Assembly (NCBI GenBank): GCA_937125225.1
Contig: CAKZLE010000002.1
Coordinates: 33,058 to 97,057 of the forward strand
Direction: 5' to 3'
DNA: 64,000 bases
Origin: an uncultured Spirochaetia bacterium
GTDB taxonomy: Bacteria > Spirochaetota > Spirochaetia > CAKZLE01
In this document: piece after piece, positions 43,885 through 52,186 of the stretch
Layout: the number at the start of each line of letters is the position of its first letter
How positions within the stretch are numbered: the stretch's first letter is position 1
The notes under the pieces: model-generated
The model's input: only the letters and a program-made list of their open reading frames with translations
What the model was told of the DNA's origin: nothing
The model's database searches: none
Program-made: the position numbers and the translations under genes

Positions 43885-45324
43885 ATGAAGAATAAACTCT
43901 TTTTTTTATTGTTGAGTGTTTGTATACTCGCGACCCAAAGTGTGTTCGCACATGAGACACGTTACCAGGCAATGGGTGGAGCCTTCACAGCCATTGGTGA
44001 TGATGAGAACACGATCAAGGCAAATCCAGCAGGATTAGCCTTCATCACTGATAATGCCTTAAGGTTTTCAACGACGATGGAGATAGCTCCGACCTTTGAT
44101 GCGTTCCAGTTCTCACCTACTGCTATTGAGGAACTCGGTGGTATCGACCCCTACTGGCTCACCTATGATTATTCTGAACAGAACACCTCTGATCCAATCT
44201 ATGATTATCAGAATTGGTATTCAAATGATTATGATATCGATACAGGTAGTAATGCAGGTCTGACCTATAATGACGTGTTAGCTCAGATGGGCTTTGCCTC
44301 GAATGGGCAGATACTCAGCAGACAGGACCTCTATGGTGTCTACAGCTGGTACGATCTCGTGAGCCTCATGGAGTTGTTCAATGACAGCTTCAACAATCTG
44401 GGAGTAACTCCAGAGATCTCTTTCATAGACAGAAATATAGGGCTCCTCTATAACAGGTCCATCTCTTTACAGGGAACTCCTACAGATACGGCCGACCAGG
44501 TCGATATCGTAAGTGAGTCAGAGCTTTCCGGAGGGTTCGCAGCTCGGATAGGTCATCTCTCTTTAGGTCTGAATGCAGTCTATAACCGAAGTTCTACCGT
44601 CACCATCGATACACCGGAGTTCAGTGATTATCAGGTTTTCTGTAATTCGATCTCTGAAGCCTATGGGATGTATGATCCAGATGAGATCGCTATCATGGCT
44701 CTCACAGGAGATCTTTTTGATCAAGGTGTGAAAGATTCTACTCTTACTTTCGGTGCAGGAGCTATGGTCGATATGGGTTCACTTACTGTAGGCGCAGCTA
44801 TTGACGATGTGGCTGATATCCTCTCACATGAGGGACACATCGTATCTCAACAGACGATCGAAGCGGCACTTGAACAGTTGAATGTCGGAATCGCATATGA
44901 ATCTAACAGAAGAAAACAGGATGGATCGACTGATTTCATCAATATGCTACTTGCAGCAGATATTCATAATCTAGGTGATCAGGACTCGAGGTCTTTGCAT
45001 ATGGGAGCAGAACTTGGGCTGAGTCTAGCCGAATGGATCACTACAGATTTCAGAGCTGGATATGCTCAAGATCTCGATGTATCGTTTGAACAGATGTTCG
45101 ATAACGGCATCTTCGATATTGATGAGGGAGAATTCTCTATTGGTATGGGAGCGAAACTTCTCATTGCTGAGTTCGATATGGCCCTCTCACTTCCTGGAGC
45201 ATTTGCACAGGCGGCCTTTTTCGAATCTTTCAACAGAGAGGGAAGCTCCTTTGAGGATATCCTAGATGGTCTGGATGCTGATGATGGCCCTACTCTCACG
45301 ATCACAGGATCATTCGTCTTTTAG
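43885..45324 (+). CDS. Outer-membrane protein (FadL/PorV or UPF0164-like)
   Basis: This 479-residue protein has a signal peptide ending VFAHE and then the pattern RYQAMGGAFTAIGDDENTIKANPAGLAF, which is characteristic of the FadL/OmpP1/PorV barrel families and of spirochaete UPF0164 proteins. Later segments alternate polar and hydrophobic residues and end GSFVF, a barrel-like terminus. It may transport hydrophobic molecules or be a structural outer-membrane protein. It has a good GGAGAG site, is monocistronic, and ends in a terminator with a long T-run. Confidence 0.75.
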   Translation: MKNKLFFLLLSVCILATQSVFAHETRYQAMGGAFTAIGDDENTIKANPAGLAFITDNALRFSTTMEIAPTFDAFQFSPTAIEELGGIDPYWLTYDYSEQNTSDPIYDYQNWYSNDYDIDTGSNAGLTYNDVLAQMGFASNGQILSRQDLYGVYSWYDLVSLMELFNDSFNNLGVTPEISFIDRNIGLLYNRSISLQGTPTDTADQVDIVSESELSGGFAARIGHLSLGLNAVYNRSSTVTIDTPEFSDYQVFCNSISEAYGMYDPDEIAIMALTGDLFDQGVKDSTLTFGAGAMVDMGSLTVGAAIDDVADILSHEGHIVSQQTIEAALEQLNVGIAYESNRRKQDGSTDFINMLLAADIHNLGDQDSRSLHMGAELGLSLAEWITTDFRAGYAQDLDVSFEQMFDNGIFDIDEGEFSIGMGAKLLIAEFDMALSLPGAFAQAAFFESFNREGSSFEDILDGLDADDGPTLTITGSFVF

Positions 45325-45346
45325 AAGGATCTCATGATTTAGACAT

Positions 45347-45381
45347 GAAAAAAGCGTGTTTTCAATAAACACGCTTTTTTT
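45347..45381. terminator. Bidirectional terminator with GCGTGTTT/AAACACGC stem
   Basis: The seven-base G/C-rich core (GCGTGTT) is flanked by A-runs on the left and seven Ts on the right, giving an intrinsic terminator in both directions between the outer-membrane gene and perR. Confidence 0.92.
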
Positions 45382-45395
45382 AAGACTTCTTCTCT

Positions 45396-45821
45396 CTAAG
45401 AGGTCTTTTCTTGTAGCGAGGAACACTCGCTGCAATAACCGGTACAGTAGATATGTTCATCCTTAAGTTCGAAGCCTTCTGGCATGCCGTAATCAATAGC
45501 CGTAGATTTGATGGGGAAGTCATAGATATCACCACATCCTAGACACTTGAAATGACCATGTTTGTTCATATCTGCATCGAATCTGACCTCATTCTCCTCT
45601 ATCATGATCTTCTGGACCACATCTACACTGTTGAATAGCTTCAGCGTATTGTAGACAGTAGTTTTAGATAATGTGGGGATTCCTGGAGCGAGTTCTCGAT
45701 AGATCATATCAGCGGTAGGATGATTCTTCTCATTGATGAGATATTCATAGATCTTGATCCGCTGATAAGATGGTTTGATACCATGATCCTGTAAGATCTG
45801 TATGACTTTTTCATTCGACAT
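45396..45821 (-). CDS. PerR-type Fur-family regulator
   Basis: This 141-residue repressor has a Fur-type winged helix (PSYQRIKIYEYL, LSKTTVYNTLKLF) and a metal-sensing domain with the PerR-like FDADMNKHGHFKC stretch (Asp and His ligands) plus two CxxC pairs (CLGC and CSEC) for structural zinc. It is expected to derepress peroxide-defence genes when its iron site is oxidised. It sits next to reverse rubrerythrin on the same strand. Separate Fur or Zur functions cannot be excluded from sequence alone. Confidence 0.88.
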   Translation of the reverse strand: MSNEKVIQILQDHGIKPSYQRIKIYEYLINEKNHPTADMIYRELAPGIPTLSKTTVYNTLKLFNSVDVVQKIMIEENEVRFDADMNKHGHFKCLGCGDIYDFPIKSTAIDYGMPEGFELKDEHIYCTGYCSECSSLQEKTS

Positions 45822-45864
45822 AGACGACTACGCCTCCAGTTTTTTTAATTAGAAACAAATACCA

Positions 45865-45896
45865 TCTAGACCATGTTCGTGAGAACACAGTCTAGA
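45865..45896 (-). other. Hairpin between rubrerythrin and perR
   Basis: The inverted repeat TCTAGAC/GTCTAGA contains an inner TGTTC/GAACA stem, separated by a symmetric CA/CA bulge, with a GTGA loop. It could attenuate or stabilise RNA between the two genes; no T-run follows on the minus strand. Confidence 0.55.
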
Positions 45897-45916
45897 AATT
45901 GAATCACCGTTCGACC

Positions 45917-46465
45917 CTAGTCGAAGTATCGGTCCAATAATCCTTTGAACGCTGCTCCGTGTCGAGCTTCATCTTTACACATCTCATGAACAGTGTCATG
46001 AACAGCATCATAATTGAGTTTTTTAGCGAGTTTTGCTAGAGCTAGCTTTCCTTCACATGCACCGAACTCAGCATCTACACGCATCTGTAGATTCTTCTGT
46101 GTGCTGGAAGTAACGACTTCACCAAGTAGTTCTGCGAACTTTGATGCATGTTCTGCCTCTTCGAATGCTATTCTCTTATAAGCTTCAGCTACCTCAGGAA
46201 ACCCTTCTCTATCAGCCTGTCGACTCATAGCAAGGTACATTCCCACCTCAGTGCATTCACCCATGAAGTTCTCTTTTAATCCATCGACTACTTCCTGGTC
46301 TAGACCCTGAGCTACGCCGACTTTATGTTCATCAGCCCATACGAGTGGCTGATTCTCTATTTTCTCAATAAACTTCTCAGCAGGTGCCTTACACTGTGGA
46401 CAGAATTCTGGTGGTGTATCTCCTTCATGGATATAACCGCAGACAGTACAGATAAATTGTTTCAT
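45917..46465 (-). CDS. Reverse rubrerythrin (rubredoxin N-terminal)
   Basis: This 182-residue peroxide reductase has its rubredoxin iron site first (C-x2-C-GY near residues 6-11 and CPQC at 22-25), then a ferritin-like diiron domain ([25 protein letters not shown] and [12 protein letters not shown]). This domain order defines reverse rubrerythrins of anaerobes, which reduce hydrogen peroxide using NADH-linked electrons. A PerR-like box lies upstream. The gene is transcribed toward perR, and the ATG has an AGGAGA site. Confidence 0.93.
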   Translation of the reverse strand: MKQFICTVCGYIHEGDTPPEFCPQCKAPAEKFIEKIENQPLVWADEHKVGVAQGLDQEVVDGLKENFMGECTEVGMYLAMSRQADREGFPEVAEAYKRIAFEEAEHASKFAELLGEVVTSSTQKNLQMRVDAEFGACEGKLALAKLAKKLNYDAVHDTVHEMCKDEARHGAAFKGLLDRYFD

Positions 46466-46495
46466 GTGATTCTCCTATTTCTTAATGCTAATTTG

Positions 46496-46512
46496 TTATT
46501 ATTACAATAATG
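46496..46512. promoter_or_regulatory. Probable PerR box
   Basis: ATTATT-AC-AATAAT is a 6-2-6 inverted repeat within TTATTATTACAATAATG, close to the PerR consensus TTATAAT-N-ATTATAA. It lies 31 bp before the rubrerythrin start and could also affect the divergent lipoprotein gene at 46602. Confidence 0.55.
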
Positions 46513-46601
46513 TTTTTAAACCATTTATCGAGTAATGTCAACTATTTTCTTTTTTAAAGACATATAGGAAAAAAATAGATTTTAGGATAGAATCAATTAA
46601 C

Positions 46602-47027
46602 ATGTTTGATAAGAGAAAACTATTATACAGTTTAACCCTTCTCTTCGTTCTCCTGCTACTGAGTTGTAGTACCGCACCTCAGGAACTTGAACAACTCTCT
46701 TACAAGCCGATCACAGGTTCTATCCTCATGGATGAGGCTGTCGTTCTTAAATCTGGGATATCTGTAGAGATCAGACTTCTTGATGTCACGATCCCTGAAT
46801 CCGAAGAGATCCAGCTTTCTAAACAGATCATCAAGAATCCAAACAAACATCAGTTCAACTTCCTTCTCCGTTTCGATCAGACAGATATACAACCCTATGG
46901 AACCTATATCGTAAGGATCGCAGTCTATGAGGATGAGACTCTCATCTATAAGGGAGCTAAGGATACACAAGTACTCACCAAGGGCTTCTCTGATACCGTC
47001 TCAGAGACACTCATATCTGTCTATTGA
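46602..47027 (+). CDS. YbaY-like small lipoprotein
   Basis: This 141-residue lipoprotein has a signal ending LSC (about C22). The mature part, starting SYKPITGSILMDE and continuing SVEIRLLDVTIPESEEIQLSKQ, NKHQFNFLLRFDQTDI and YIVRIAVYEDETLIY, matches the YbaY/YscW beta-sandwich family (PF09619). The family is broadly linked to envelope stress or to secretin pilotins, but its function is unproven. No ribosome site was seen; AGGATAGAATC is upstream. It lies divergent to the rubrerythrin gene. Confidence 0.8.
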   Translation: MFDKRKLLYSLTLLFVLLLLSCSTAPQELEQLSYKPITGSILMDEAVVLKSGISVEIRLLDVTIPESEEIQLSKQIIKNPNKHQFNFLLRFDQTDIQPYGTYIVRIAVYEDETLIYKGAKDTQVLTKGFSDTVSETLISVY

Positions 47028-47142
47028 TCATCGCTTCCATATATATTAGCGAGACCTGTACTTTATGAACTCTTTAAAATCTCTCATTATCTGACTCCTG
47101 CATATCGATATTCACTCCATATACAGTATTTTTCTCTTTTTT

Positions 47143-47238
47143 TGCATAAATATTTAATAAAATGGTTGACTATTTTGGCTTTTTTGCATATTTATACAGT
47201 CAAGTGCTAAATACATCGTATTTATGCATAAATATTGA
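47143..47238. promoter_or_regulatory. ARG-box-like motifs before argG (three sites)
   Basis: Three 14-mers of the TGYAT-N4-ATRCA type occur: 47143-47156 TGCATAAATATTTA, 47185-47198 TGCATATTTATACA, and 47225-47238 TGCATAAATATTGA. They are 42 and 40 bp apart. The middle site overlaps the -10 box of the promoter, suiting repression by an ArgR-like regulator. The same motif recurs at the citrate synthase, aconitase and amino-acid ABC promoters. Confidence 0.65.
47166..47194 (+). promoter_or_regulatory. Promoter of argG
   Basis: TTGACT (47166-47171) and TATTTA (47189-47194) are separated by 17 bp. The second motif at 47185-47198 covers the -10 region. Confidence 0.6.
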
Positions 47239-47266
47239 ATACTCAAACAAGGCGAAGGTGAGAGAG

Positions 47267-48520
47267 ATGAAAAAAGAAAAGATTATTTTAGCGTACAGTG
47301 GTGGATTAGACACTTCTGTGATCCTGAAATGGTTGGATAACAAAGGATTCGATGTTATCGCGTATGTTGCTGATGTTGGTCAGCAAGAAGACTTTAAAGC
47401 TATCGAAGAGAAGGCTTATGCTACAGGTGCCTCAAAGGTATATGTTGAGGATCTCAAAGATGAACTCGTAACAGATTATATTTTCCCAGCAATGCAGGGA
47501 AATGCCATCTATGAAGGAAGATATCTCCTAGGTACCTCTATTGCACGTCCTCTCATCGCCAAACGCCATATTGAAATAGCAAAGAAAGAGGGAACCAAAT
47601 TCGTTTCCCATGGTGCTACCGGAAAAGGTAATGATCAGGTACGATTCGAGTTCGGGTTCTATGCTCTGATGCCGGATGTACAGATCATCGCCCCCTGGAA
47701 GGATCCAGAGTTCCTCGAACAGTTCAAAGGTAGAACAGACTTGATCGCCTATGCTGACAAATATGAGATCCCTATAAAAGCTTCAAAGTCAAAACCCTAC
47801 AGTGAAGATGAGAACCTTCTTCATATCAGTCATGAGGCTGGTATTCTCGAAGATCCAGCAATGAGATGTCCAGAGGATGTATACTCATTGACCAAGTCTC
47901 CACAAGAGGCTCCAGATGCTGAGACTATCCTGAAGATCAAGTTCGAAGATGGTATTCCTGTATCCGTGATCAATGAGAATGATGGGACACAGAAGACTGA
48001 TCCTCTAGAGATGTTCCTCTATCTCAATGAGGTCGGTGGTGAGAACGCTATCGGTCGAGTGGATATGGTAGAGAATAGATACATCGGATTGAAATCACGT
48101 GGTGTATACGAGACTCCAGGAGGAACGATCCTCTGGGAAGCACATAAGGACCTAGAAGGTGTAGCGATGGACAAAGAGGTAATGCACCTCAGAGACATGT
48201 TCATGCCGAAGTTCGCAGAACTCATCTACAACGGTCTCTGGTTCTCACCTGAGATGGACTTCATCTTGAGTGCGATCTATAAGAGTCAGGAAGATATTAC
48301 CGGAGAGGTAAGATTAGCCCTCTATAAGGGTAATATCCTCACTATCGGAAGGACCTCTCCTACCTCACTCTACAATCAGGATCTCTCAAGTATGGAGGTT
48401 GAAGGTGGATACAACCCAGTCGATTGTCAGGGATTCATCAACATCAACGGTATGAGACTACAGGCACACAATGTGGTACTCAGAAAGAACGGTCCATATA
48501 ACTGGAGAAAGAATATCTAG
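47267..48520 (+). CDS. argG: Argininosuccinate synthase
   Basis: The enzyme condenses citrulline and aspartate with ATP in arginine synthesis. The 417-residue sequence has the PP-loop AYSGGLDTS at about 10-18 and the family segments [38 protein letters not shown] and [15 protein letters not shown]. The frame is open from 47162, but the added 35 residues would cross the promoter and boxes, so the ATG at 47267, after GGTGAGAGAG, is taken. No argH, argF or argR lies in the window, so citrulline supply and the regulator must be elsewhere. An intrinsic terminator follows at 48543. Confidence 0.96.
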   Translation: MKKEKIILAYSGGLDTSVILKWLDNKGFDVIAYVADVGQQEDFKAIEEKAYATGASKVYVEDLKDELVTDYIFPAMQGNAIYEGRYLLGTSIARPLIAKRHIEIAKKEGTKFVSHGATGKGNDQVRFEFGFYALMPDVQIIAPWKDPEFLEQFKGRTDLIAYADKYEIPIKASKSKPYSEDENLLHISHEAGILEDPAMRCPEDVYSLTKSPQEAPDAETILKIKFEDGIPVSVINENDGTQKTDPLEMFLYLNEVGGENAIGRVDMVENRYIGLKSRGVYETPGGTILWEAHKDLEGVAMDKEVMHLRDMFMPKFAELIYNGLWFSPEMDFILSAIYKSQEDITGEVRLALYKGNILTIGRTSPTSLYNQDLSSMEVEGGYNPVDCQGFININGMRLQAHNVVLRKNGPYNWRKNI

Positions 48521-48542
48521 ACATTTTTCATGCATATCATTT

Positions 48543-48580
48543 GAAGGGACTGCTTGGTATGGCAGTCCCTTCCTTTTTAT
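48543..48580 (+). terminator. Intrinsic terminator of argG
   Basis: An 11-bp stem (GAAGGGACTGC with GCAGTCCCTTC) around an eight-base loop is followed by CTTTTTAT. Confidence 0.92.
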
Positions 48581-48584
48581 CTGA

Positions 48585-49715
48585 TCAATGAGCATGATTC
48601 TCAGGGTCATGATGAACATGACCTTTCCCTATCACCCTCTTCACGAATGAGACTATCAGCAAAAAGAGCAGGACGATCGAGGAGAGGATCGAAATGATCC
48701 CAACAGAACTCTCCCCCTCCATAGTCTTCATGACCGGTACAAAATCTGTCAATCCCGGAAAGAGAATGAGAAGGCCATCAAGCAGCAGGCCGAAGGCAAG
48801 TGCCCCGAAGATGAGAATAAGGACATATTGTATCGTATAGCGTCTGCCCATCCTCTTCGCAAGCACGGTGAAGGTCGTTATATTCGTTGCAGGACCTGCA
48901 AGGAGGAATACGAAGGCCGTTCCTAGCGAGGCACCCTTTGCGATGAGCATGACGGCTATGGGAATACTCGATGTAGAACAGATGTACAGAGGTATCCCGA
49001 CGATCACCATCGTGATCATTCCGGTAAACCCTGAACCTATGGCAGAATTCTCGAAGAAACCATCGGGGATGATGATCCCCATCAGACCAGCGATTAATAG
49101 TCCTATAATGAAATGCAGGCCAATGTCATCGATGAACTCTATGAAACTGTAGTGAAAAGCCTGTCTCAATCTACCAAAGAAGGAGACTTCCTGATTTTCA
49201 TGATCAGCATGTGAACATCCGCAGGATCCATGAGTACTGCAAGAGTCCTCACAAGAACAGTCATGATCATGTTCATGAGGAGTCTCTAACGTATGTTCAG
49301 GACGCCCACCGAAAAACCGGTTGATGAGCCCACCAATGACTCCAAGAAGGAAGGCACTCAAGGGTCGATAGATCGCCATCAACGGTCCCATCATCCCATA
49401 GGTCGCCGTTATACTATCTACTCCAGTTTGTGGAGTCGAGATGAGGAAAGCAGTGACTGCAGGTCTTGATGCCCCTGAGTCCTCAAGATAGACACTCGTG
49501 GGAATGACACTACAGGAACACAGTGGTAAAGGTACACCGAAAAGTGATGCCTTCAATATAGACCCTAAAGAGGCCCTTCCGATATGGTGGCTGATCAGCG
49601 AAGCATCGATGGTTACTGACAGGATCCCGGCAATAGACATACCTAAGATAAGATAGGGGGCCATCTCAAGGAAGAGAAAGAATACATCAGTGAAGAATAG
49701 TATGATCAGGTTCAT
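48585..49715 (-). CDS. ArsP/SO_0444-type metal efflux permease
   Basis: This 376-residue permease has about eight to ten membrane helices. A cytosolic loop at about 140-180 is rich in His and Cys (HEHDHDCSCEDSCSTHGSCGC), and the C-terminus is also His-rich (HVHHDPENHAH). The core shows PLCSCSVIPTSVYLEDSGA and ICSTSSIPIAVMLIAKGA, the cysteine motifs of the PF03773 permease family, which exports copper, zinc or organoarsenicals. The metal-binding loop suggests a soft or divalent metal. The gene overlaps its ArsR regulator by four bases. Confidence 0.87.
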   Translation of the reverse strand: MNLIILFFTDVFFLFLEMAPYLILGMSIAGILSVTIDASLISHHIGRASLGSILKASLFGVPLPLCSCSVIPTSVYLEDSGASRPAVTAFLISTPQTGVDSITATYGMMGPLMAIYRPLSAFLLGVIGGLINRFFGGRPEHTLETPHEHDHDCSCEDSCSTHGSCGCSHADHENQEVSFFGRLRQAFHYSFIEFIDDIGLHFIIGLLIAGLMGIIIPDGFFENSAIGSGFTGMITMVIVGIPLYICSTSSIPIAVMLIAKGASLGTAFVFLLAGPATNITTFTVLAKRMGRRYTIQYVLILIFGALAFGLLLDGLLILFPGLTDFVPVMKTMEGESSVGIISILSSIVLLFLLIVSFVKRVIGKGHVHHDPENHAH

Positions 49716-50032
49716 CTTTGCCCCTCCTGTATATGATGTATCCCGATCTTCAGGATATCGAAGATATGGTGGTCATCGAGAGAATAGAAGACCTTTCTCC
49801 CCTCTTTACGATAGGAGACGAGACGAAGCATACGAAGGGTCGAGAGTTGATGGCTTATGGTAGCCTGTTGGATTCCCAGCTCTTCAGTGATTGATTGTAC
49901 ATTCTTCTCACCCTGTGCGAGAAAGAACAGGATTCTCAATCTTGTGGGATCTCCAAAGGTCTTGAAGAACTCCGACAGATCGGTGATCTCCTCTTCAAGG
50001 GGGATATTCTCAAATGGATGTTCATTGCTCAT
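49712..50032 (-). CDS. ArsR-family metal-responsive repressor
   Basis: This 106-residue winged-helix protein matches the ArsR/SmtB family: FKTFGDPTRLRILFFLAQGEKNV, EELGIQQATISHQLSTLRMLRL and RKEGRKVFYSLDDHHIFDIL. The C-terminal HHIFDILKIGIHHIQ could form the alpha5 metal site, as in SmtB/CzrA zinc sensors; the alpha3 CxC arsenic site is absent. It is the first gene of a two-gene operon with the permease, and the 38-bp palindrome 18 bp before its start is its likely operator. Confidence 0.9.
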   Translation of the reverse strand: MSNEHPFENIPLEEEITDLSEFFKTFGDPTRLRILFFLAQGEKNVQSITEELGIQQATISHQLSTLRMLRLVSYRKEGRKVFYSLDDHHIFDILKIGIHHIQEGQR

Positions 50033-50049
50033 GTTTTTCTCCTTCTATT

Positions 50050-50087
50050 CTTATACATGTATATATGCACATATATACATGTATAAG
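50050..50087. promoter_or_regulatory. Perfect 38-bp operator palindrome of ArsR
   Basis: Two 18-bp arms (CTTATACATGTATATATG and its complement) surround a CA centre. Each arm contains the inner dyad TATACATGTATA, so two ArsR dimers could bind side by side. It lies 18 bp before the arsR ATG and would cover the promoter. Confidence 0.9.
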
Positions 50088-50174
50088 TCAACAGTTTCAC
50101 TATAAATCATTCCATTTATTTCATTCGTACAGTATGATACTCATAATAAACGATAAAAGATGTGGAGGAATCTC

Positions 50175-51071
50175 ATGGAAAGAATCACCCCGAAAACACA
50201 TACGGTAGGATGGATAGGTACCGGAGTCATGGGAAGATGGATGTGTCAGCACCTCATCGACTCGGGCTATAAGGCTGTGGTACATAACAGGACACGATCA
50301 AAAGCTCAACCACTCTTAGAAGCGGGTGCGACATGGGCTGACAGCCCTGAAGAGGTCGCTGAGAAGGCAGATATCATCTTCACGATCATCGGATACCCCA
50401 AAGATGTAGAGTTGGTCTATGAGAGGCTTATATCCTCCGTGAGAGAGGGAACCATCTTAGTCGATATGACTACGACCAAACCCTCACTAGCGGTAGACAT
50501 CGCTAAGAGAGCTCAAGAGAAAAAGGCTCATTTCATTGATGCTCCTGTCTCAGGAGGAGATGTGGGAGCAAAATCAGCACGGCTTGCTATCATGGCAGGT
50601 GGGGCCGAAGATATCTTCGATCTAGTACAACCCCTTTTCGAGATCATGGGAAAGAACATCGTCTATGAGGGGATCGCAGGTAGCGGACAGCATACCAAGA
50701 TGTGTAACCAGATCACCATCGCAGGAACTATGATCGGAGTTAGTGAAGCACTTATGTATGGTTATAAAGCCGGTCTTGATATGGAAAAGATGATCAGCAC
50801 CATCAGTAAAGGTGCCGCAGGTTGTTGGACACTGGATAATCTTGCCACAAGGATCGTGCAAAAGGATTTCGCACCGGGATTCTTTGTTGATCATTTCATT
50901 AAAGATATGGGGATCGCTCTCGAAGAGGCTCGTAATATGGGACTCGCTCTTCCAGGACTTGCTCTTGTACACCAGCTATATCTAGGGGTTCAGGCTTCTG
51001 GACATGGTCTAGATGGGACTCAGGCACTTATTCAGGCATTGGACCGGATCTCTGCTACAGGAATCTTCTAG
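50175..51071 (+). CDS. 3-hydroxyisobutyrate dehydrogenase-family oxidoreductase
   Basis: This 298-residue NAD(P)-dependent beta-hydroxyacid dehydrogenase shows the nucleotide loop GWIGTGVMGRWM at about 13-24, the substrate motif DAPVSGGDVGAKSARLAIMAGG near 122-143, the catalytic lysine in GQHTKMCNQ and the DHFIKDMGIALEEA ending. The family includes 3-hydroxyisobutyrate, tartronate-semialdehyde and succinic-semialdehyde reductases, and the exact substrate is open. ATG 50175 follows GGAGG; an earlier ATG at 50160 overlaps it. The 3' end overlaps the convergent SDR gene by 17 bp. Confidence 0.9.
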   Translation: MERITPKTHTVGWIGTGVMGRWMCQHLIDSGYKAVVHNRTRSKAQPLLEAGATWADSPEEVAEKADIIFTIIGYPKDVELVYERLISSVREGTILVDMTTTKPSLAVDIAKRAQEKKAHFIDAPVSGGDVGAKSARLAIMAGGAEDIFDLVQPLFEIMGKNIVYEGIAGSGQHTKMCNQITIAGTMIGVSEALMYGYKAGLDMEKMISTISKGAAGCWTLDNLATRIVQKDFAPGFFVDHFIKDMGIALEEARNMGLALPGLALVHQLYLGVQASGHGLDGTQALIQALDRISATGIF

Positions 51072-51873
51072 AGATCCCCTCTTTCTTACGAGCCGTCCTC
51101 ACGATCGAATCCATGATCGGGCGGACGAGCCCCGGAGCAATCTGATTCAATAGATAGATCATCTTCCCGGAGAATCCTGGGATGATCAGGTATGTATGAC
51201 GTTTGATACCCCGGAGGAAGGCTATAGCTACCCCATCGGCACTCATGAGCTTGGCATTCCCAGAGATTGCAAAAGTCTCAGGAGGTTTTGTCTTATTCTC
51301 CTCATACAACTGTGGTGTATCAGTATCAGGTGGGCAGAGAACTGAGACGCTTATCCCCTCTGCCTTAAGTTCATTCCTCAGAGCTTGAGAGAAACCTATG
51401 ATACCGAACTTAGAGGCACTATAAGAGGTATACCCATAGGTCCCGATGAACCCTGCCATCGAAGAGACATTCACGATATGGCCACCTGGTCGCATGAAGG
51501 GAAGAGTCGCCTTGGTCACAGCGATCGTTCCAAGTAGATTAGTCCTGATCGTATGTTCGAAGATACAGAGATCAAGATCGAAGAAGTGGTCAGGATGGGC
51601 GACACCTGCATTGTTGATGAGCATTTCTGGAGCACCAAACGTACCGACAGCCTCCTGGATGATCGCAGCGACCTCTTCGGTCTTTGCGATATCGAGTACC
51701 TGAATATGGCATTTCTTCTTTCCGAGTTCCCTCTGAGCCTGTATGAGTTTCTTCTCATTCCTAGCAAGTAGGACCACAGTCCCACCCTCGCCTATGATCT
51801 GCTTTGCGATAGCGAAACCTATTCCACTCGATCCACCGGTGATATAAACTGTTCCCCAGGAGAAATGTCTCAT
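51055..51873 (-). CDS. SDR oxidoreductase resembling 3-ketodihydrosphingosine reductase
   Basis: This 272-residue short-chain dehydrogenase has the cofactor loop TGGSSGIGFA, NNAGVAHP, and the active Ser/Tyr/Lys in NVSSMAG and YTSYSASKFG. The following segment, LCPPDTDTPQLYEENKTKPPE, and the membrane-near C-terminus (MIYLLNQIAPGLV) match the eukaryotic KDSR pattern, not general SDRs. Reduction of 3-ketosphinganine or another long-chain ketone at a membrane is therefore suggested. No serine palmitoyltransferase is visible here. ARG-box-like dyads lie 28 bp upstream, but may serve citrate synthase. Confidence 0.85.
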   Translation of the reverse strand: MRHFSWGTVYITGGSSGIGFAIAKQIIGEGGTVVLLARNEKKLIQAQRELGKKKCHIQVLDIAKTEEVAAIIQEAVGTFGAPEMLINNAGVAHPDHFFDLDLCIFEHTIRTNLLGTIAVTKATLPFMRPGGHIVNVSSMAGFIGTYGYTSYSASKFGIIGFSQALRNELKAEGISVSVLCPPDTDTPQLYEENKTKPPETFAISGNAKLMSADGVAIAFLRGIKRHTYLIIPGFSGKMIYLLNQIAPGLVRPIMDSIVRTARKKEGISRRFL

Positions 51874-52186
51874 GATAGCCCCTTAGAATTGTATGATTTC
51901 TGTATATTTATACAGAAATAGCATCATCTTGCCAAAACTCTTAAATTTTTATACAATAATCTTAAAGAAGTAGTAAAGTCACTACACCTAGATTATACTG
52001 AGAAAGCGAATAATGAAAACACTATATGCACATTTACTTGCAAGATAGCATACCAAACGAGCAACAAAAGTCCTTGAACATCACAGGTGTAAAAGGATAT
52101 ATGATATAGGATCTCAACCTCTTCGTCTGAGGGGGTTGAATAATCTTCCAACTAGCTAAACCTTAAGAAAGGAGGAGAACTAGCAT
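51874..52186. other. 313-bp gap before citrate synthase: motifs and leader
   Basis: The gap carries two ARG-box-like sites near the SDR end, a possible -10 TATACT at 51993-51998 with no convincing -35, and a leader of about 185 nt. The leader has a short ORF (ATG 52013 to TAG 52048, reading MKTLYAHLLAR) and a stem at about 52114-52138 with CAACC/GGTTG ends, but no T-run. The long leader might be regulatory; no known riboswitch class was recognised. Confidence 0.4.
51901..51955. promoter_or_regulatory. ARG-box-like pair near SDR/citrate synthase
   Basis: Site 1 at 51901-51914, TGTATATTTATACA, is an exact TGTATA/TATACA dyad with a TT centre. Site 2 at 51942-51955 (TAAATTTTTATACA) keeps only the right half. 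The spacing is 41 bp. The position fits control of the SDR, of citrate synthase, or both. Confidence 0.55.

Noticed and set aside
47162..47266. 35-residue extension of ArgG
   Set aside because: It would start inside the promoter and ARG-box-like region; a GAGAG site precedes the internal ATG.
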